Shown here one piece after another: positions 46,532 through 56,019 of a stretch of 64,000 bases of DNA. The stretch covers positions 620,001 to 684,000 of the forward strand of contig MKUO01000001.1 in the NCBI GenBank assembly GCA_001897855.1, read 5' to 3'. Every line of letters starts with the position of its first letter. Position 1 is the stretch's first letter. A model generated the notes under the pieces. It made no database searches. It was given only the letters and a program-made list of their open reading frames with translations, and was not told the DNA's origin. Position numbers and translations under genes: made by a program. The DNA is from Bacteroidetes bacterium 43-93 (GTDB lineage Bacteria; Bacteroidota; Bacteroidia; Chitinophagales; Chitinophagaceae).

Positions 46532-47320
46532 TTACCAATCAGATTTCAGTAATAACCGGCGACTTATTAAGTAATAGATAATTATCCATGCGAAGGAAGC
46601 TATTACATAATAGGCATTATTGGTTTCCGTTTGCATTTTGGCAATGGTCTTCAGCATATCCATCAGCGGAAAGGGGAGTAGCTCATCACTGCATTGTAAT
46701 GGCAGAAAATTGCCGGGGTTGGAAGATAGCTGCCAGTTGAGCAGCGACTTTAATAGTGTTTCTACAAACATGCTGTAGAGGAAGAATATACCAATAGTAA
46801 TACCGCTGCGCTTAAATATAAAAGCCAGCAGCAGGCTAAAGCTGAAATAATTGAGCGTGAGCACAAATGTGTAAAACAGCTTTTCTATATGGCCGGGGAA
46901 ACCACTCATAGAACCGCCGGCCGCTGCAAATACCACACCGTTGATAAAAACATAAAGTGTCGTGAGCAGGCTTAATACCAGAACCATACCCCATTTTGCA
47001 TGGAAGAACTGCAGGCGACTCCATCCATCTATTACGTTCTGGCGATTGGTCTTATATTGATACTCGTTGGTAGTAAGGATGATGACCAGTACAGAAAGAA
47101 ATACCACAAACAGGCTGGTCCAGTAGCCGATGTTTTCCCAAACATAGCTATAGCTATATACCTGGTTGAGGATGTTTACACCATTACCGCCAATTTTTAG
47201 CACGCCGTTTTTTAAGCCATAGTTCCATGCAGGCAGCATAAACAGGAACAGTGCAGATAATATCCAGAAGGTACGGTACTTTTTTACCTTCATCCATTCT
47301 ATAGAGAGTATTGCTTGCAT
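46532..47320 (-). CDS. ABC-2 type transporter permease
   Basis: 262 residues, six membrane helices, starting MQAILSIEWMKVKKYRTFWIL, the usual opening of ABC-2 permeases of this group. It follows its ATPase by 4 bases. Substrate not deducible. Confidence 0.85.
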   Translation of the reverse strand: MQAILSIEWMKVKKYRTFWILSALFLFMLPAWNYGLKNGVLKIGGNGVNILNQVYSYSYVWENIGYWTSLFVVFLSVLVIILTTNEYQYKTNRQNVIDGWSRLQFFHAKWGMVLVLSLLTTLYVFINGVVFAAAGGSMSGFPGHIEKLFYTFVLTLNYFSFSLLLAFIFKRSGITIGIFFLYSMFVETLLKSLLNWQLSSNPGNFLPLQCSDELLPFPLMDMLKTIAKMQTETNNAYYVIASFAWIIIYYLISRRLLLKSDW

Positions 47321-47324
47321 GTTT

Positions 47325-48215
47325 TTAATTGTTGGTGAGTTCCATGAATTTGGTTTCGAGGCTTTTCTTCTTCATTGCCAGGTGTGATAGTACTATGTTA
47401 TTGTCTATGCAATATTTATTCACCTGCTCGGGCAGCATGTTGCTTTCGCACGATAACAGTAAGCTGCCATTAACGGATTTGACATCCTTAATGCCCGGCA
47501 TTGAAGCAACTACCTGTTTTAAATGATCGAGATTCATTGCAGATACTTCTATCTGGTCTTCGCTGCGCAGCGTTTCGTTCACTGGTCCGCTCAGCAACAA
47601 CTGGCCTCGTTTGAGAATAGCCACGTGCGTACATACTTTTTCTACCTCGTCCAGCAGGTGGCTGGCCATTACTATAGTTATGCCTTCACTGTTCAGCTGG
47701 CGTATCAGATCTCTTATTTCAGCAATGCCTGCAGGATCCAGCCCGTTGGTAGGCTCATCAAATACCAATACTCTTGGATTGCCCAGCAAAGCAGACGCAA
47801 TTGCGAGCCTTTGTTTCATACCCAGGGAGTAAGTCTGGAACTTACTGTCTTTTCGCTGTAGCAGGTTTACCTTTTCCAGTACATTATCAATGTCGTTTTT
47901 CCCCCGTTGTTTGATAGCAGCTGCGATTTTAAGATTATCTACTGCAGACAAGTAATGGTAGAAGTTAGGTGTCTCCAGTAAGGAACCGATCTGCCTTCTC
48001 GATTCGCTGGATGCAGGGTTATTGAACCAGCTATAGGTTCCCGCGTCGGCTTGCAATACGTCCAATAAGATGCCCAACAGGGTGGTCTTGCCACTACCAT
48101 TGGGCCCCAGTATGCCAAATACGCAGCCCGGTGGCACTTCAAAAGACACATCGTTCAACGCCCGTACGGGGCCGTACGACTTGGATATGTTGTTGATAGA
48201 GAGAATATTTTCCAA
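47325..48215 (-). CDS. ABC transporter ATP-binding protein
   Basis: 296 residues. Walker A GPNGSGKTT, signature YSLGMKQRL, Walker B VLVFDEPTNGLDP and His switch MASHLL, with a C-terminal regulatory extension. The start is TTG 48215. Pairs with the permease at 46532. Confidence 0.92.
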   Translation of the reverse strand: MENILSINNISKSYGPVRALNDVSFEVPPGCVFGILGPNGSGKTTLLGILLDVLQADAGTYSWFNNPASSESRRQIGSLLETPNFYHYLSAVDNLKIAAAIKQRGKNDIDNVLEKVNLLQRKDSKFQTYSLGMKQRLAIASALLGNPRVLVFDEPTNGLDPAGIAEIRDLIRQLNSEGITIVMASHLLDEVEKVCTHVAILKRGQLLLSGPVNETLRSEDQIEVSAMNLDHLKQVVASMPGIKDVKSVNGSLLLSCESNMLPEQVNKYCIDNNIVLSHLAMKKKSLETKFMELTNN

Positions 48216-48236
48216 AGTATATGTGTTTTGTTATGG

Positions 48237-49058
48237 TTAATCGAGAAAAAGGTCTTTTTGCAATTTTCCGCCGGGCACTACCGCGTATTGATCCAGTTCG
48301 GTAATTCCTTCTGCTGCAAGCACCTGCTCATCTACAAAATGATTACCCGTGCAAGTGGCAGACTCTTTAGATAATATATAATAAGCTGCATCGGCAACAA
48401 TATCAGGTTTGCGGCTGCGTTGCACCAATGCATCGCCGCCAAGCAGGTTTTGTACAGCCGCGGTAGCAATAGTAGTAGCGGGCCATAGCGAGTTAGCGGC
48501 TATCCCATATTGTTTCAGTTCTACTGCCCATCCCATGGTCATCATACTCATATTATACTTGCTGATGGTATAAGCTACAGACATGCCGAACCACTTAGGC
48601 TGCATATCGGGTGGGGGTGACAAGGTGAGTATATGCGGATTGCTGCCTTTCTTTAAAAAAGGGATGCAATGTTTGGTAACCAGGAAGGTACCGCGCACGT
48701 TGATGTCATACATCAAGTCATAGCGTTTGGTTTCTGTTTGCTCTGTATTGGTAAGGCTAATGGCCGAAGCATTGTTGACGAGTACATCTATGCCTCCAAA
48801 AACCGAAATGGTTTTTTGTACTGCTTCTATTATCTGCTCCTCGTCGCGTATATCGCATTGTATGGCAAGGGCCTTTCCGCCGGCCGCTATGATCTCCTCT
48901 GCAACAGAATAAATAGTACCGCCCAGCTTTGGATTTTCTGTGGTCGATTTGGCAACTACGGCAATATTAGCGCCGTCTTTGGCAAGTTTTAAAGCAATAG
49001 CACGGCCGATGCCACGGCTGGCACCGGTAATAAAAATAGTCTTGCCTAGGAATGACAT
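48237..49058 (-). CDS. Short-chain dehydrogenase/reductase (HSDL2-like)
   Basis: About 273 residues from ATG 49058. NAD(P) motif TGASRGIG, NNASA, catalytic Ser in LTLSPP and YxxxK in YTISKYNMSM. The VAKSTTENPKLGGTIYSVAEEI stretch is characteristic of the HSDL2 / hydroxysteroid-dehydrogenase-like branch. Substrate unknown. It lies 21 bases upstream of the ABC ATPase. Confidence 0.85.
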   Translation of the reverse strand: MSFLGKTIFITGASRGIGRAIALKLAKDGANIAVVAKSTTENPKLGGTIYSVAEEIIAAGGKALAIQCDIRDEEQIIEAVQKTISVFGGIDVLVNNASAISLTNTEQTETKRYDLMYDINVRGTFLVTKHCIPFLKKGSNPHILTLSPPPDMQPKWFGMSVAYTISKYNMSMMTMGWAVELKQYGIAANSLWPATTIATAAVQNLLGGDALVQRSRKPDIVADAAYYILSKESATCTGNHFVDEQVLAAEGITELDQYAVVPGGKLQKDLFLD

Positions 49059-49119
49059 GATAGTATATCGTTGTTGTAAAAGAAAAGTTACAATAAAACG
49101 GAGGAATATTTTCAGAAAT

Positions 49120-49143
49120 AAAAAAGGCACCGGTAGGTGCCTT
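49120..49143 (-). terminator. Terminator after the MauE-thioredoxin gene
   Basis: AAGGCACC / GGTGCCTT stem with a short loop and a T-run on the minus strand, just after the stop at 49150. Confidence 0.75.
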
Positions 49144-49149
49144 GCATTG

Positions 49150-50088
49150 TTAAGGTTTTTTCAACCAGTCTTCTATTTCTGCCTGGTTCATATTAATATA
49201 GTTGGTCTGTGCCTCTACCATCCCATTATTTACCAGGAATATCGCCGGCCAGCTAAAGCCTGCAATCGCGGTAAACTCTTCACTGTTCAACTTTGCATAA
49301 GGTATGTTTTGGGCGTGCGTATCTTCAAAGAATGGTGCCAGGTATTTATCATTACCTGCAACTACCATATAAAAGGGTAGGGAAGGGTTCTTCTCTTTCA
49401 TAATATGCATTTTTTTAGCGGCCATACGGCAGTGAGGGCACTTTAGGCTAAAGAAGGCTATTACATGCTTTCCTTTATATAGGTCTTCTTTGGGCGCATC
49501 GGTTTTTCCCGGTGCATAAAGAGATGAAAGGTTGATTTTATATTTATCCTTGTTTAGCCAATCGGGCTGCGTGTTTGGAAGCGGATATATGATAAAAGGA
49601 GCAATTGTCAGTCCTATTAATAATATCCACGTGATCCATTCCTGCCGTTTGAACTTTATGCCATTACAAAACCTGGTGAGGAGATAGATGCCTATCAACA
49701 GAGCAGCGTTTTTTAAAAGTGATACTGCAGGGCTCATCTTCAGGTAGTCTCCAAAGCACCCGCAATCTACATTATTGCCTACAGCAGCCCATAGATATAC
49801 AAGATAAACGCTGAAAATGATCAGTAAAAAGATAGCAAGCTTTAATACCCATTTCTTCCTGCCATAAAACTGTATGGCCATTAATAAACCTAACGCAGCT
49901 TCCATACCTATAAGAATACGTGCTCCTAAAGTCGCCAATATCCATGGTACGTGTACATATTCTACAATGGTGTACTGAAAACCCTCAAAGCTTTCGAGGT
50001 CATATATTTTGGTGAAAGCTGAAAAAAGAAACAGTGCACCCAGGCTGAGGGAAAGTATACTTAGAAGTATTTTTTTTAGAATTATCAT
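49150..50088 (-). CDS. MauE/DoxX-like membrane protein fused to a thioredoxin-like domain
   Basis: About 312 residues from ATG 50088 (an in-frame ATG at 50112 lies in the preceding terminator). Four membrane helices of the MauE/DoxX type with the NVDCGCFG motif after the third, then a linker and a periplasmic thioredoxin fold with SLKCPHCRMAA and the cis-Pro region FSWPAIFLVN. Probably passes electrons through the membrane to the CxxC site for disulfide reduction. The two small Cys-rich lipoproteins upstream on the same strand are possible but unproven clients. Confidence 0.82.
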   Translation of the reverse strand: MIILKKILLSILSLSLGALFLFSAFTKIYDLESFEGFQYTIVEYVHVPWILATLGARILIGMEAALGLLMAIQFYGRKKWVLKLAIFLLIIFSVYLVYLWAAVGNNVDCGCFGDYLKMSPAVSLLKNAALLIGIYLLTRFCNGIKFKRQEWITWILLIGLTIAPFIIYPLPNTQPDWLNKDKYKINLSSLYAPGKTDAPKEDLYKGKHVIAFFSLKCPHCRMAAKKMHIMKEKNPSLPFYMVVAGNDKYLAPFFEDTHAQNIPYAKLNSEEFTAIAGFSWPAIFLVNNGMVEAQTNYINMNQAEIEDWLKKP

Positions 50089-50104
50089 CTTAAGCAAATA
50101 TAAA

Positions 50105-50128
50105 GAGGGCACCCATAAGAGTACCCTC
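50105..50128 (-). terminator. Terminator after small lipoprotein 1
   Basis: GAGGG(C/T)AC stem with one mismatch and a short loop, between the small lipoprotein gene and the MauE-like gene; the T-run on the minus strand is weak. Confidence 0.5.
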
Positions 50129-50202
50129 GTTTTTGTTCAGTTTAGTTTCTCAACCAATGAACAGAATAGTTACCTTAATTGATAACAACTGACCTGTCCA
50201 TA

Positions 50203-50409
50203 TTACAGCGAGCAACTACCACCATCGATCTGGTAAGTACTGTTCCAGGTGTCGCAGGCTGCTTTAGCGTTTTTCTTTGTTACTTTGGTAAACTTGTAAG
50301 TAAAACCATCACCTGATCCGTCTTTACACGTGCAGGTATAGTCTTTTTTGCAAGAAGTAAATGCAAAAGTAAGCAACAGGGCCGCTGCTAATGGGGCGAT
50401 TTTTTTCAT
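50203..50409 (-). CDS. Small Cys-rich lipoprotein 1
   Basis: 68 residues: signal peptide with lipobox ending at Cys20 (AFTSC), then a 48-residue mature part with four more Cys (26, 28, 52 and 66 by count), Lys-rich around YTCTCKDGSG and AKAACDTWNSTYQI, ending GGSCSL. Clear tandem paralogue of the gene at 50545. The Cys pattern would allow two disulfides. Function unknown. Confidence 0.75.
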   Translation of the reverse strand: MKKIAPLAAALLLTFAFTSCKKDYTCTCKDGSGDGFTYKFTKVTKKNAKAACDTWNSTYQIDGGSCSL

Positions 50410-50492
50410 AACGTTATAGTTTTAGTTGTGCCCTAAACTATAGATTGTCATGCAATTATCATAATGTTTTCTAAAAAAATATTATTGACTAC

Positions 50493-50522
50493 AAAAAGAG
50501 AGCCCGAAAAGCTCTCTTTTTT
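50493..50522 (-). terminator. Terminator after small lipoprotein 2
   Basis: Eleven-base stem AAAAAGAGAGC / GCTCTCTTTTT with a 7-base loop, between the two paralogues. Confidence 0.75.
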
Positions 50523-50544
50523 CATACAAAAACCGCCGTACCCA

Positions 50545-50751
50545 TTATAGTGAGCAGCTGCCACCAGATATCTGGTAAGTGCTATTCCATGTATCGCATG
50601 CTGCTTTAGCGTCTTTTTTCTTCACCTTGTTAAACTGGTAGGTAAATGGCGTACCTGTTCCGCTTTTGCAGGAGCAGGTGTAATCTTTTTTGCAGGAACT
50701 GAAGGCGGCTACCATCAGGGATAATGCAACGATCGGGGCGAGCTTTTTCAT
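50545..50751 (-). CDS. Small Cys-rich lipoprotein 2
   Basis: 68 residues, same length as its neighbour, with all five Cys, CKKDYTC and AKAACDTWNSTYQI kept; the signal peptide (MKKLAPIVALSLMVAAFSSC) and the loop GTGTPFTYQFNK differ. Each copy has its own terminator, so they can be expressed separately. Confidence 0.75.
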   Translation of the reverse strand: MKKLAPIVALSLMVAAFSSCKKDYTCSCKSGTGTPFTYQFNKVKKKDAKAACDTWNSTYQISGGSCSL

Positions 50752-50871
50752 AAATAATTGCTTTTTGAATGAAGTAATTGTTTTATGAAAGCAAAAGTAG
50801 AATGCGCACTATGCCTGCTATATACCATGCATATGGTAATTTCATCTGCGTATTAGCACGGATATGAGCGG

Positions 50872-51804
50872 CTATTTTGCGAATGCAGGTGATGTATAGC
50901 CGTGTGAAAGGTAAGCCCCTAATGACTTTTCAGGCACCCAATAACGTACCCAGTCCACCTTCATTTCCAGGCCATTTGTTGTGCGCTCGTTGGTTTGTAG
51001 TGTGATATACAGGCTTTGAAAATCACTAAAGGTCTTTTCTTCTGAAAACTCTATACGTTTCAGGAAAATGCCATCCAGGTAAAAGGTAGCGCTGTATGGT
51101 TCCCATAGGCAGGAGTAGGTATGGAAATCAGCAGAAAGTACCGTTGGCACTTTTGTGTTCTGCGTGTTTTCGCCTTCGATTCCTTTCCAGCCGGTTTTAA
51201 AGAAAATATTGTTCTGTACCGATCTGTCTGCTCCATCAGAATTATCTATAATATCTATTTCCGTTTGCCCACCGGTGGCATTAGGGCCTTTGCAATCGCC
51301 GTTATGTCCCCAGGCTACCCAAAAAGCCGGCCATGCCGATGTGCTTTTATCGCCCTGATAAGGTGGGATGCGGATGCTTGCCTCAATAATGCCCATACTC
51401 ACAACCCCCTGGCTATCAGCACGGGTCAGGTTCAGCATGCCCGATATGTGCGTTACCGGGTTGCCTACCATGTTATTGATACAGTCGGCTGGCGTTGTTG
51501 CGCTATCCCTTAGCCGAATAACGCCGGGTTCAGGCATATCCACCATCCATGCCCTGTATATCTCGTATCCCCATCCCACGCAGGCTCCTTTATTAGTGCA
51601 ATCTTCATTTGGGTGCAGCCGCCAGTTTTGCCTGAATGCAGGATCTTCTTTAAAAGTTGCAGGATCGTAATTGAAATCTTCAGAGAAAACCAGTTTATAG
51701 CCATCGTAACTCAGATCGCCAAAGCCATTTTGGGCTTCACTGCTAAACGGTAAAACAAGAACGAGTATATAGAACAACCGGCGTAGTAAAAGAGAGTATC
51801 TCAT
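50872..51804 (-). CDS. GH16-family glycoside hydrolase-like secreted protein
   Basis: About 310 residues from ATG 51804 with signal peptide. The jelly-roll of GH16 (beta-glucanase / agarase family) is visible: LVFSEDFNYD, WPAFWVAWGHNGD, the catalytic strand, and FHTYSCLWEPYSATFYLDG. The catalytic motif, usually ExDxxE, reads EIDIID: nucleophile Glu and middle Asp are kept, while the acid/base Glu is Asp. Activity on a beta-glucan is possible but doubtful. Confidence 0.8.
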   Translation of the reverse strand: MRYSLLLRRLFYILVLVLPFSSEAQNGFGDLSYDGYKLVFSEDFNYDPATFKEDPAFRQNWRLHPNEDCTNKGACVGWGYEIYRAWMVDMPEPGVIRLRDSATTPADCINNMVGNPVTHISGMLNLTRADSQGVVSMGIIEASIRIPPYQGDKSTSAWPAFWVAWGHNGDCKGPNATGGQTEIDIIDNSDGADRSVQNNIFFKTGWKGIEGENTQNTKVPTVLSADFHTYSCLWEPYSATFYLDGIFLKRIEFSEEKTFSDFQSLYITLQTNERTTNGLEMKVDWVRYWVPEKSLGAYLSHGYTSPAFAK

Positions 51805-51968
51805 AAAAATCTGTAACGCAATAGGGTGCATATTAATAAATTGCGGCAATATTTATACCCGGAAATGCTTTTAAGCAAGTGCCAATCTGTTTTATGGTGT
51901 AAATGTTTAATTTGATGTGTAAAACATTTTACGAAAAAAAATGGCAAAGCTTCGTTTTTGGAATATTT

Positions 51969-52000
51969 TTTGATTAATAAAACAGGAATTCCTATATTTG
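51969..52000 (+). promoter_or_regulatory. rpoB promoter
   Basis: TTTG (51969-51972), a 20-base spacer, and TATATTTG (51993-52000): a textbook Bacteroidota -33/-7 pair. It lies 140 bases before rpoB in a 335-base gap after the divergent GH16 gene. Confidence 0.8.
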
Positions 52001-52073
52001 CAATCCCTCTTCGGGGAATTAGCACGTGCACAAGTTAATTTTGACTAATTTTTTTGTTACAGTTTTATAACCT

Positions 52074-52110
52074 GTACTGAAAGGCGTCGCCTTTGGGTAC
52101 GGGGATTTTT
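52074..52110 (+). promoter_or_regulatory. Terminator-like hairpin in the rpoB leader
   Basis: Inner stem AAAGGC / GCCTTT with a 3-base loop and outer stem GTAC / GTAC, followed by GGGGATTTTTTG. The only upstream gene is on the other strand, so this is in the rpoB leader: a probable attenuator or pause site. The AAGGAG ribosome site lies at about 52121-52126. Confidence 0.6.
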
Positions 52111-52139
52111 TGTTTTGTAAAAGGAGTTTTTAATATACT

Positions 52140-55100
52140 ATGGCAATACCACAAAAACGCACAGCAACGGGACGTGTAAACTTTGGTAAAATTCACGATG
52201 TAGCTGATACGCCTGATCTGTTGGGCATTCAGTTGCAGTCTTTCCAGGATTTTTTCCAATTGGAAACTACTCCTGATAAGCGTAATAACGAAGGTTTGTT
52301 CCGTGTGTTCAAGGAGAACTTTCCGATCACTGACACCCGCAACATCTTCGTTCTGGAGTTCCTGGATTATTTCATTGATCCACCACGTTACACTATCGAC
52401 GAATGTATGGAGCGCGGCCTTACGTACTCCGTACCTCTGAAAGCTAAGTTGAAACTGAGCTGTAATGATGAAGAGCACGTAGATTTCGAAACCATCATCC
52501 AGGATGTGTTCCTCGGTAACATACCGTACATGACACCGCGTGGTACTTTCGTTATCAATGGTGCAGAACGTGTAGTTGTATCCCAGCTTCACCGTTCTCC
52601 GGGTGTGTTCTTCGGACAGAGTGTTCACCCCAACGGAACTAAAATATACAGTGCGCGCGTAATACCTTTCAAAGGTGCGTGGATGGAATTTGCTACGGAT
52701 ATCAACAACGTGATGTATGCGTACATCGACCGTAAGAAAAAATTCCCTGTAACTACATTGCTGCGTGCCATCGGTTACGAAACAGATAAGGATATCCTGG
52801 AACTGTTTGGTATGGCCGATGAAGTGAAGGTGGATAAAAAGAACCTGGCTGGACACATTGGCCGTCGCCTGGCTGCGCGTGTACTGCGTACATGGACAGA
52901 AGACTTCGTTGATGAAGATACCGGCGAGGTAGTAACCATCGAACGTAATGAAGTAGTACTGGATCGTGATAATGTACTGGATGAGGATAACCTGGCGATG
53001 ATCATCGAGATGGGCATCCCTACAGTATTCCTGCAAAAGGAAGAAGTAAGCGGAGATTTCTCTATCATTTACAACACTTTAAATAAGGATACTTCAAACT
53101 CTGAATTAGAAGCGGTTCAGCATATCTACCGCCAATTGCGTGGTTCTGATGCACCGGATGATGAAACTGCCCGTGGTATCATTGAGAAATTGTTCTTCAG
53201 TGATAAACGTTATGACCTGGGTGAAGTAGGCCGTTATAAAATAAACAGGAAATTAGGACTTGATATTGACCTTGATACGAAAGTATTAAGCAAACAGGAT
53301 ATCATTTCTATCATTAAATACCTGGTACGCCTGACGAATGGTAAAGCGGAGATCGATGATATCGATCACCTGAGCAACCGCCGTGTACGTACTGTGGGCG
53401 AACAATTGTTTGCACAGTTTGGTGTAGGTCTTGCACGTATGGCACGTACTATACGTGAGCGTATGAATGTGCGTGATAATGAGGTGTTTACGCCTATTGA
53501 CCTGATCAATGCACGTACATTATCCTCTGTAATCAATTCATTCTTCGGTACTTCTCAGCTTTCTCAGTTCTTAGATCAAACCAACCCGCTGTCAGAGATC
53601 ACGCACAAGCGTCGTATTTCTGCCCTCGGACCAGGTGGTCTGAGCCGTGAACGTGCTGGCTTTGAGGTGCGTGACGTACACTATAGCCACTACGGCCGCC
53701 TGTGTACTATCGAAACACCGGAAGGTCCGAACATTGGTCTGATATCTACTCTTTGCGTACACGCTAAGATCAACGATATGGGCTTCATCGAAACCCCATA
53801 CCGTAAAGTAAAAGAAGGTAAAGTAGATCTGAAGCATCAGCACTACCTGAGCGCTGAAGAAGAAGATGAAGCTAAGATCGCCCAGGCAAACATTCCTTTG
53901 GATGACAAAGGCAACTTCGTAGAAGAAAAGATCAAATCCCGTCAAACAGGCGACTTCCCGATATTAGACAGGGAAGAAGTAGAATACATGGACGTGGCTC
54001 CGAACCAGATCGTAGGTTTGAGTGCATCGCTGATTCCGTTCCTGGAGCACGATGATGCCAACCGTGCGCTGATGGGATCGAACATGCAACGCCAGGCAGT
54101 ACCGCTGATCCGTCCGCAAGTACCTATCGTTGGTACTGGCCTGGAAGGTAAGGCAGCACGCGATGCGCGCATCCAGATACATGCAGAAGGCCCTGGTGTG
54201 GTTGAGTATGTAGATGCTAACGAAATACACGTACGTTACGAGCGTGGCGAAACTGCTCGTCTTGTATCTTTCGAAGACGATCTGAAAGTTTATACACTTA
54301 CTAAATATAAGAAGACCAACCAAAGCACCAGCATTACTTTAAGGCCATGCGTAAAAGTGGGCCAGAAAGTAAAAGAAGGCGACTTCCTTACAGAAGGTTA
54401 CGCTACCAAGGATGGTGAACTGGCACTGGGCCGTAACCTGAAAGTGGCGTTCATGCCATGGAAGGGCTACAACTTCGAGGATGCGATCGTTATCAACGAA
54501 AAAGTGGTACGCGACGACCTGTTTACATCAGTACACATTGATGAATATGAACTGGAAGTACGTGATACTAAACTGGGTGAGGAAGAATTGACCCCGGATA
54601 TACCAAACGTATCTGAAGAAGCAACGAAAGACCTGGATGAGAACGGTATCATTCGCATAGGTGCTCACGTAGGTGAGGGCGACATCCTGATAGGTAAGAT
54701 CACTCCAAAAGGTGAAACTGACCCTACTCCGGAAGAAAAACTGTTGCGTGCCATCTTCGGTGATAAAGCAGGTGATGCAAAAGATGCTTCCCTGAAGGCG
54801 CCAAGTGGTACAGAAGGTATCGTAATATCTAAGCAATTATTCCAACGCGCTAAAAAGGATAAGAACTCTAAGGTGCGTGAGAAAGCAGCTCTTGAAAAAA
54901 TCGAAAAGGTTCATGAAAAGAACCTGGAAGATATCAAGTCACTGCTGATGGATAAACTGATGACCCTGTTGAAAGATAAATCTTCTGCAGGTATCACAAA
55001 CAACTTTGGTGAACTGGTACTGAGCAAAGGTGGTAAGTTCAACTCAAAAACATTGGGCTCTATCGACTTCCAGAACGTTAACCCTCTGGGTTGGACTGGC

Positions 55101-55952
55101 GATAAAGAAACAGATGAACTGATCAACCAACTGCTGCACAACTATAATATCAAGTTTAACGAAGAACTGGGACGTTACAAGCGTGAGAAGTTCAACCTGA
55201 GCATAGGTGACGAATTACCCGCCGGTGTATTGAAACTTGCTAAAGTATATCTTGCCAGTAAGCGTAAACTGAAAGTGGGTGATAAGATGGCGGGCCGTCA
55301 CGGTAACAAAGGTATCGTTGCCAAGATAGTACGTGCAGAAGATATGCCGTTCCTGGAAGATGGTACTCCGGTAGACATCGTTCTGAATCCACTGGGCGTA
55401 CCTTCCCGTATGAACCTGGGACAGATCTACGAAACAGTACTTGGATGGGCCGGTGAAAAACTGGAAGTTCGCTTCGCTACTCCGATCTTTGATGGTGCTG
55501 CAGTTGAAGAAATTGCAGGCCTTATCGATCAGGCAGGTTTACCTGGCTTTGGCCACACACACCTGTATGACGGTGAAACCGGCGAACGTTTCCACCAGAA
55601 GGCTACAGTTGGTATCATCTACATGATCAAACTGCACCACATGGTTGATGATAAGATGCACGCGCGTTCTATCGGGCCATACAGCCTCATCACGCAACAA
55701 CCGTTGGGTGGTAAAGCACAGTTCGGTGGTCAGCGTTTTGGTGAAATGGAAGTTTGGGCACTGGAAGCATATGGTGCATCTAACATCCTGCAGGAATTGT
55801 TGACTCTGAAATCAGATGATATAGTTGGCCGTGCCAAGACTTACGAAGCCATCGTTAAGGGTGATAACATACCTAAGCCAGGTATTCCTGAATCATTCAA
55901 CGTATTGGTGAACGAGCTGCGCGGACTTGGCCTGGAACTGAAATTTGAATAA
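52140..55952 (+). CDS. rpoB: DNA-directed RNA polymerase subunit beta
   Basis: 1270 residues, full length. The rifampicin region reads [18 protein letters not shown] followed by [12 protein letters not shown], with the sensitive-type Asp, His and Ser at the main resistance positions. C-terminal [20 protein letters not shown] is typical. Not preceded by rplKAJL in this window, unlike the usual bacterial order. Confidence 0.99.
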   Translation: MAIPQKRTATGRVNFGKIHDVADTPDLLGIQLQSFQDFFQLETTPDKRNNEGLFRVFKENFPITDTRNIFVLEFLDYFIDPPRYTIDECMERGLTYSVPLKAKLKLSCNDEEHVDFETIIQDVFLGNIPYMTPRGTFVINGAERVVVSQLHRSPGVFFGQSVHPNGTKIYSARVIPFKGAWMEFATDINNVMYAYIDRKKKFPVTTLLRAIGYETDKDILELFGMADEVKVDKKNLAGHIGRRLAARVLRTWTEDFVDEDTGEVVTIERNEVVLDRDNVLDEDNLAMIIEMGIPTVFLQKEEVSGDFSIIYNTLNKDTSNSELEAVQHIYRQLRGSDAPDDETARGIIEKLFFSDKRYDLGEVGRYKINRKLGLDIDLDTKVLSKQDIISIIKYLVRLTNGKAEIDDIDHLSNRRVRTVGEQLFAQFGVGLARMARTIRERMNVRDNEVFTPIDLINARTLSSVINSFFGTSQLSQFLDQTNPLSEITHKRRISALGPGGLSRERAGFEVRDVHYSHYGRLCTIETPEGPNIGLISTLCVHAKINDMGFIETPYRKVKEGKVDLKHQHYLSAEEEDEAKIAQANIPLDDKGNFVEEKIKSRQTGDFPILDREEVEYMDVAPNQIVGLSASLIPFLEHDDANRALMGSNMQRQAVPLIRPQVPIVGTGLEGKAARDARIQIHAEGPGVVEYVDANEIHVRYERGETARLVSFEDDLKVYTLTKYKKTNQSTSITLRPCVKVGQKVKEGDFLTEGYATKDGELALGRNLKVAFMPWKGYNFEDAIVINEKVVRDDLFTSVHIDEYELEVRDTKLGEEELTPDIPNVSEEATKDLDENGIIRIGAHVGEGDILIGKITPKGETDPTPEEKLLRAIFGDKAGDAKDASLKAPSGTEGIVISKQLFQRAKKDKNSKVREKAALEKIEKVHEKNLEDIKSLLMDKLMTLLKDKSSAGITNNFGELVLSKGGKFNSKTLGSIDFQNVNPLGWTGDKETDELINQLLHNYNIKFNEELGRYKREKFNLSIGDELPAGVLKLAKVYLASKRKLKVGDKMAGRHGNKGIVAKIVRAEDMPFLEDGTPVDIVLNPLGVPSRMNLGQIYETVLGWAGEKLEVRFATPIFDGAAVEEIAGLIDQAGLPGFGHTHLYDGETGERFHQKATVGIIYMIKLHHMVDDKMHARSIGPYSLITQQPLGGKAQFGGQRFGEMEVWALEAYGASNILQELLTLKSDDIVGRAKTYEAIVKGDNIPKPGIPESFNVLVNELRGLGLELKFE

Positions 55953-55958
55953 ACCAGT

Positions 55959-55976
55959 TACCCTCAAATGAGGGTA
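55959..55976 (+). other. Hairpin between rpoB and rpoC
   Basis: Perfect 7-base stem TACCCTC / GAGGGTA with an AAAT loop in the 67-base gap. No T-run follows, so it is more likely an RNA-processing or stability element than a terminator. Confidence 0.5.
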
Positions 55977-56019
55977 GCCGGATTTTCACAAAAAACATTT
56001 AAAATACTTCTTTTTTGAT

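Noticed and set aside
52065-53036. Long minus-strand reading frame (323 codons) opposite rpoB
   Set aside because: Shadow of rpoB codon use; no start context, no protein-like domain, and rpoB is certain.
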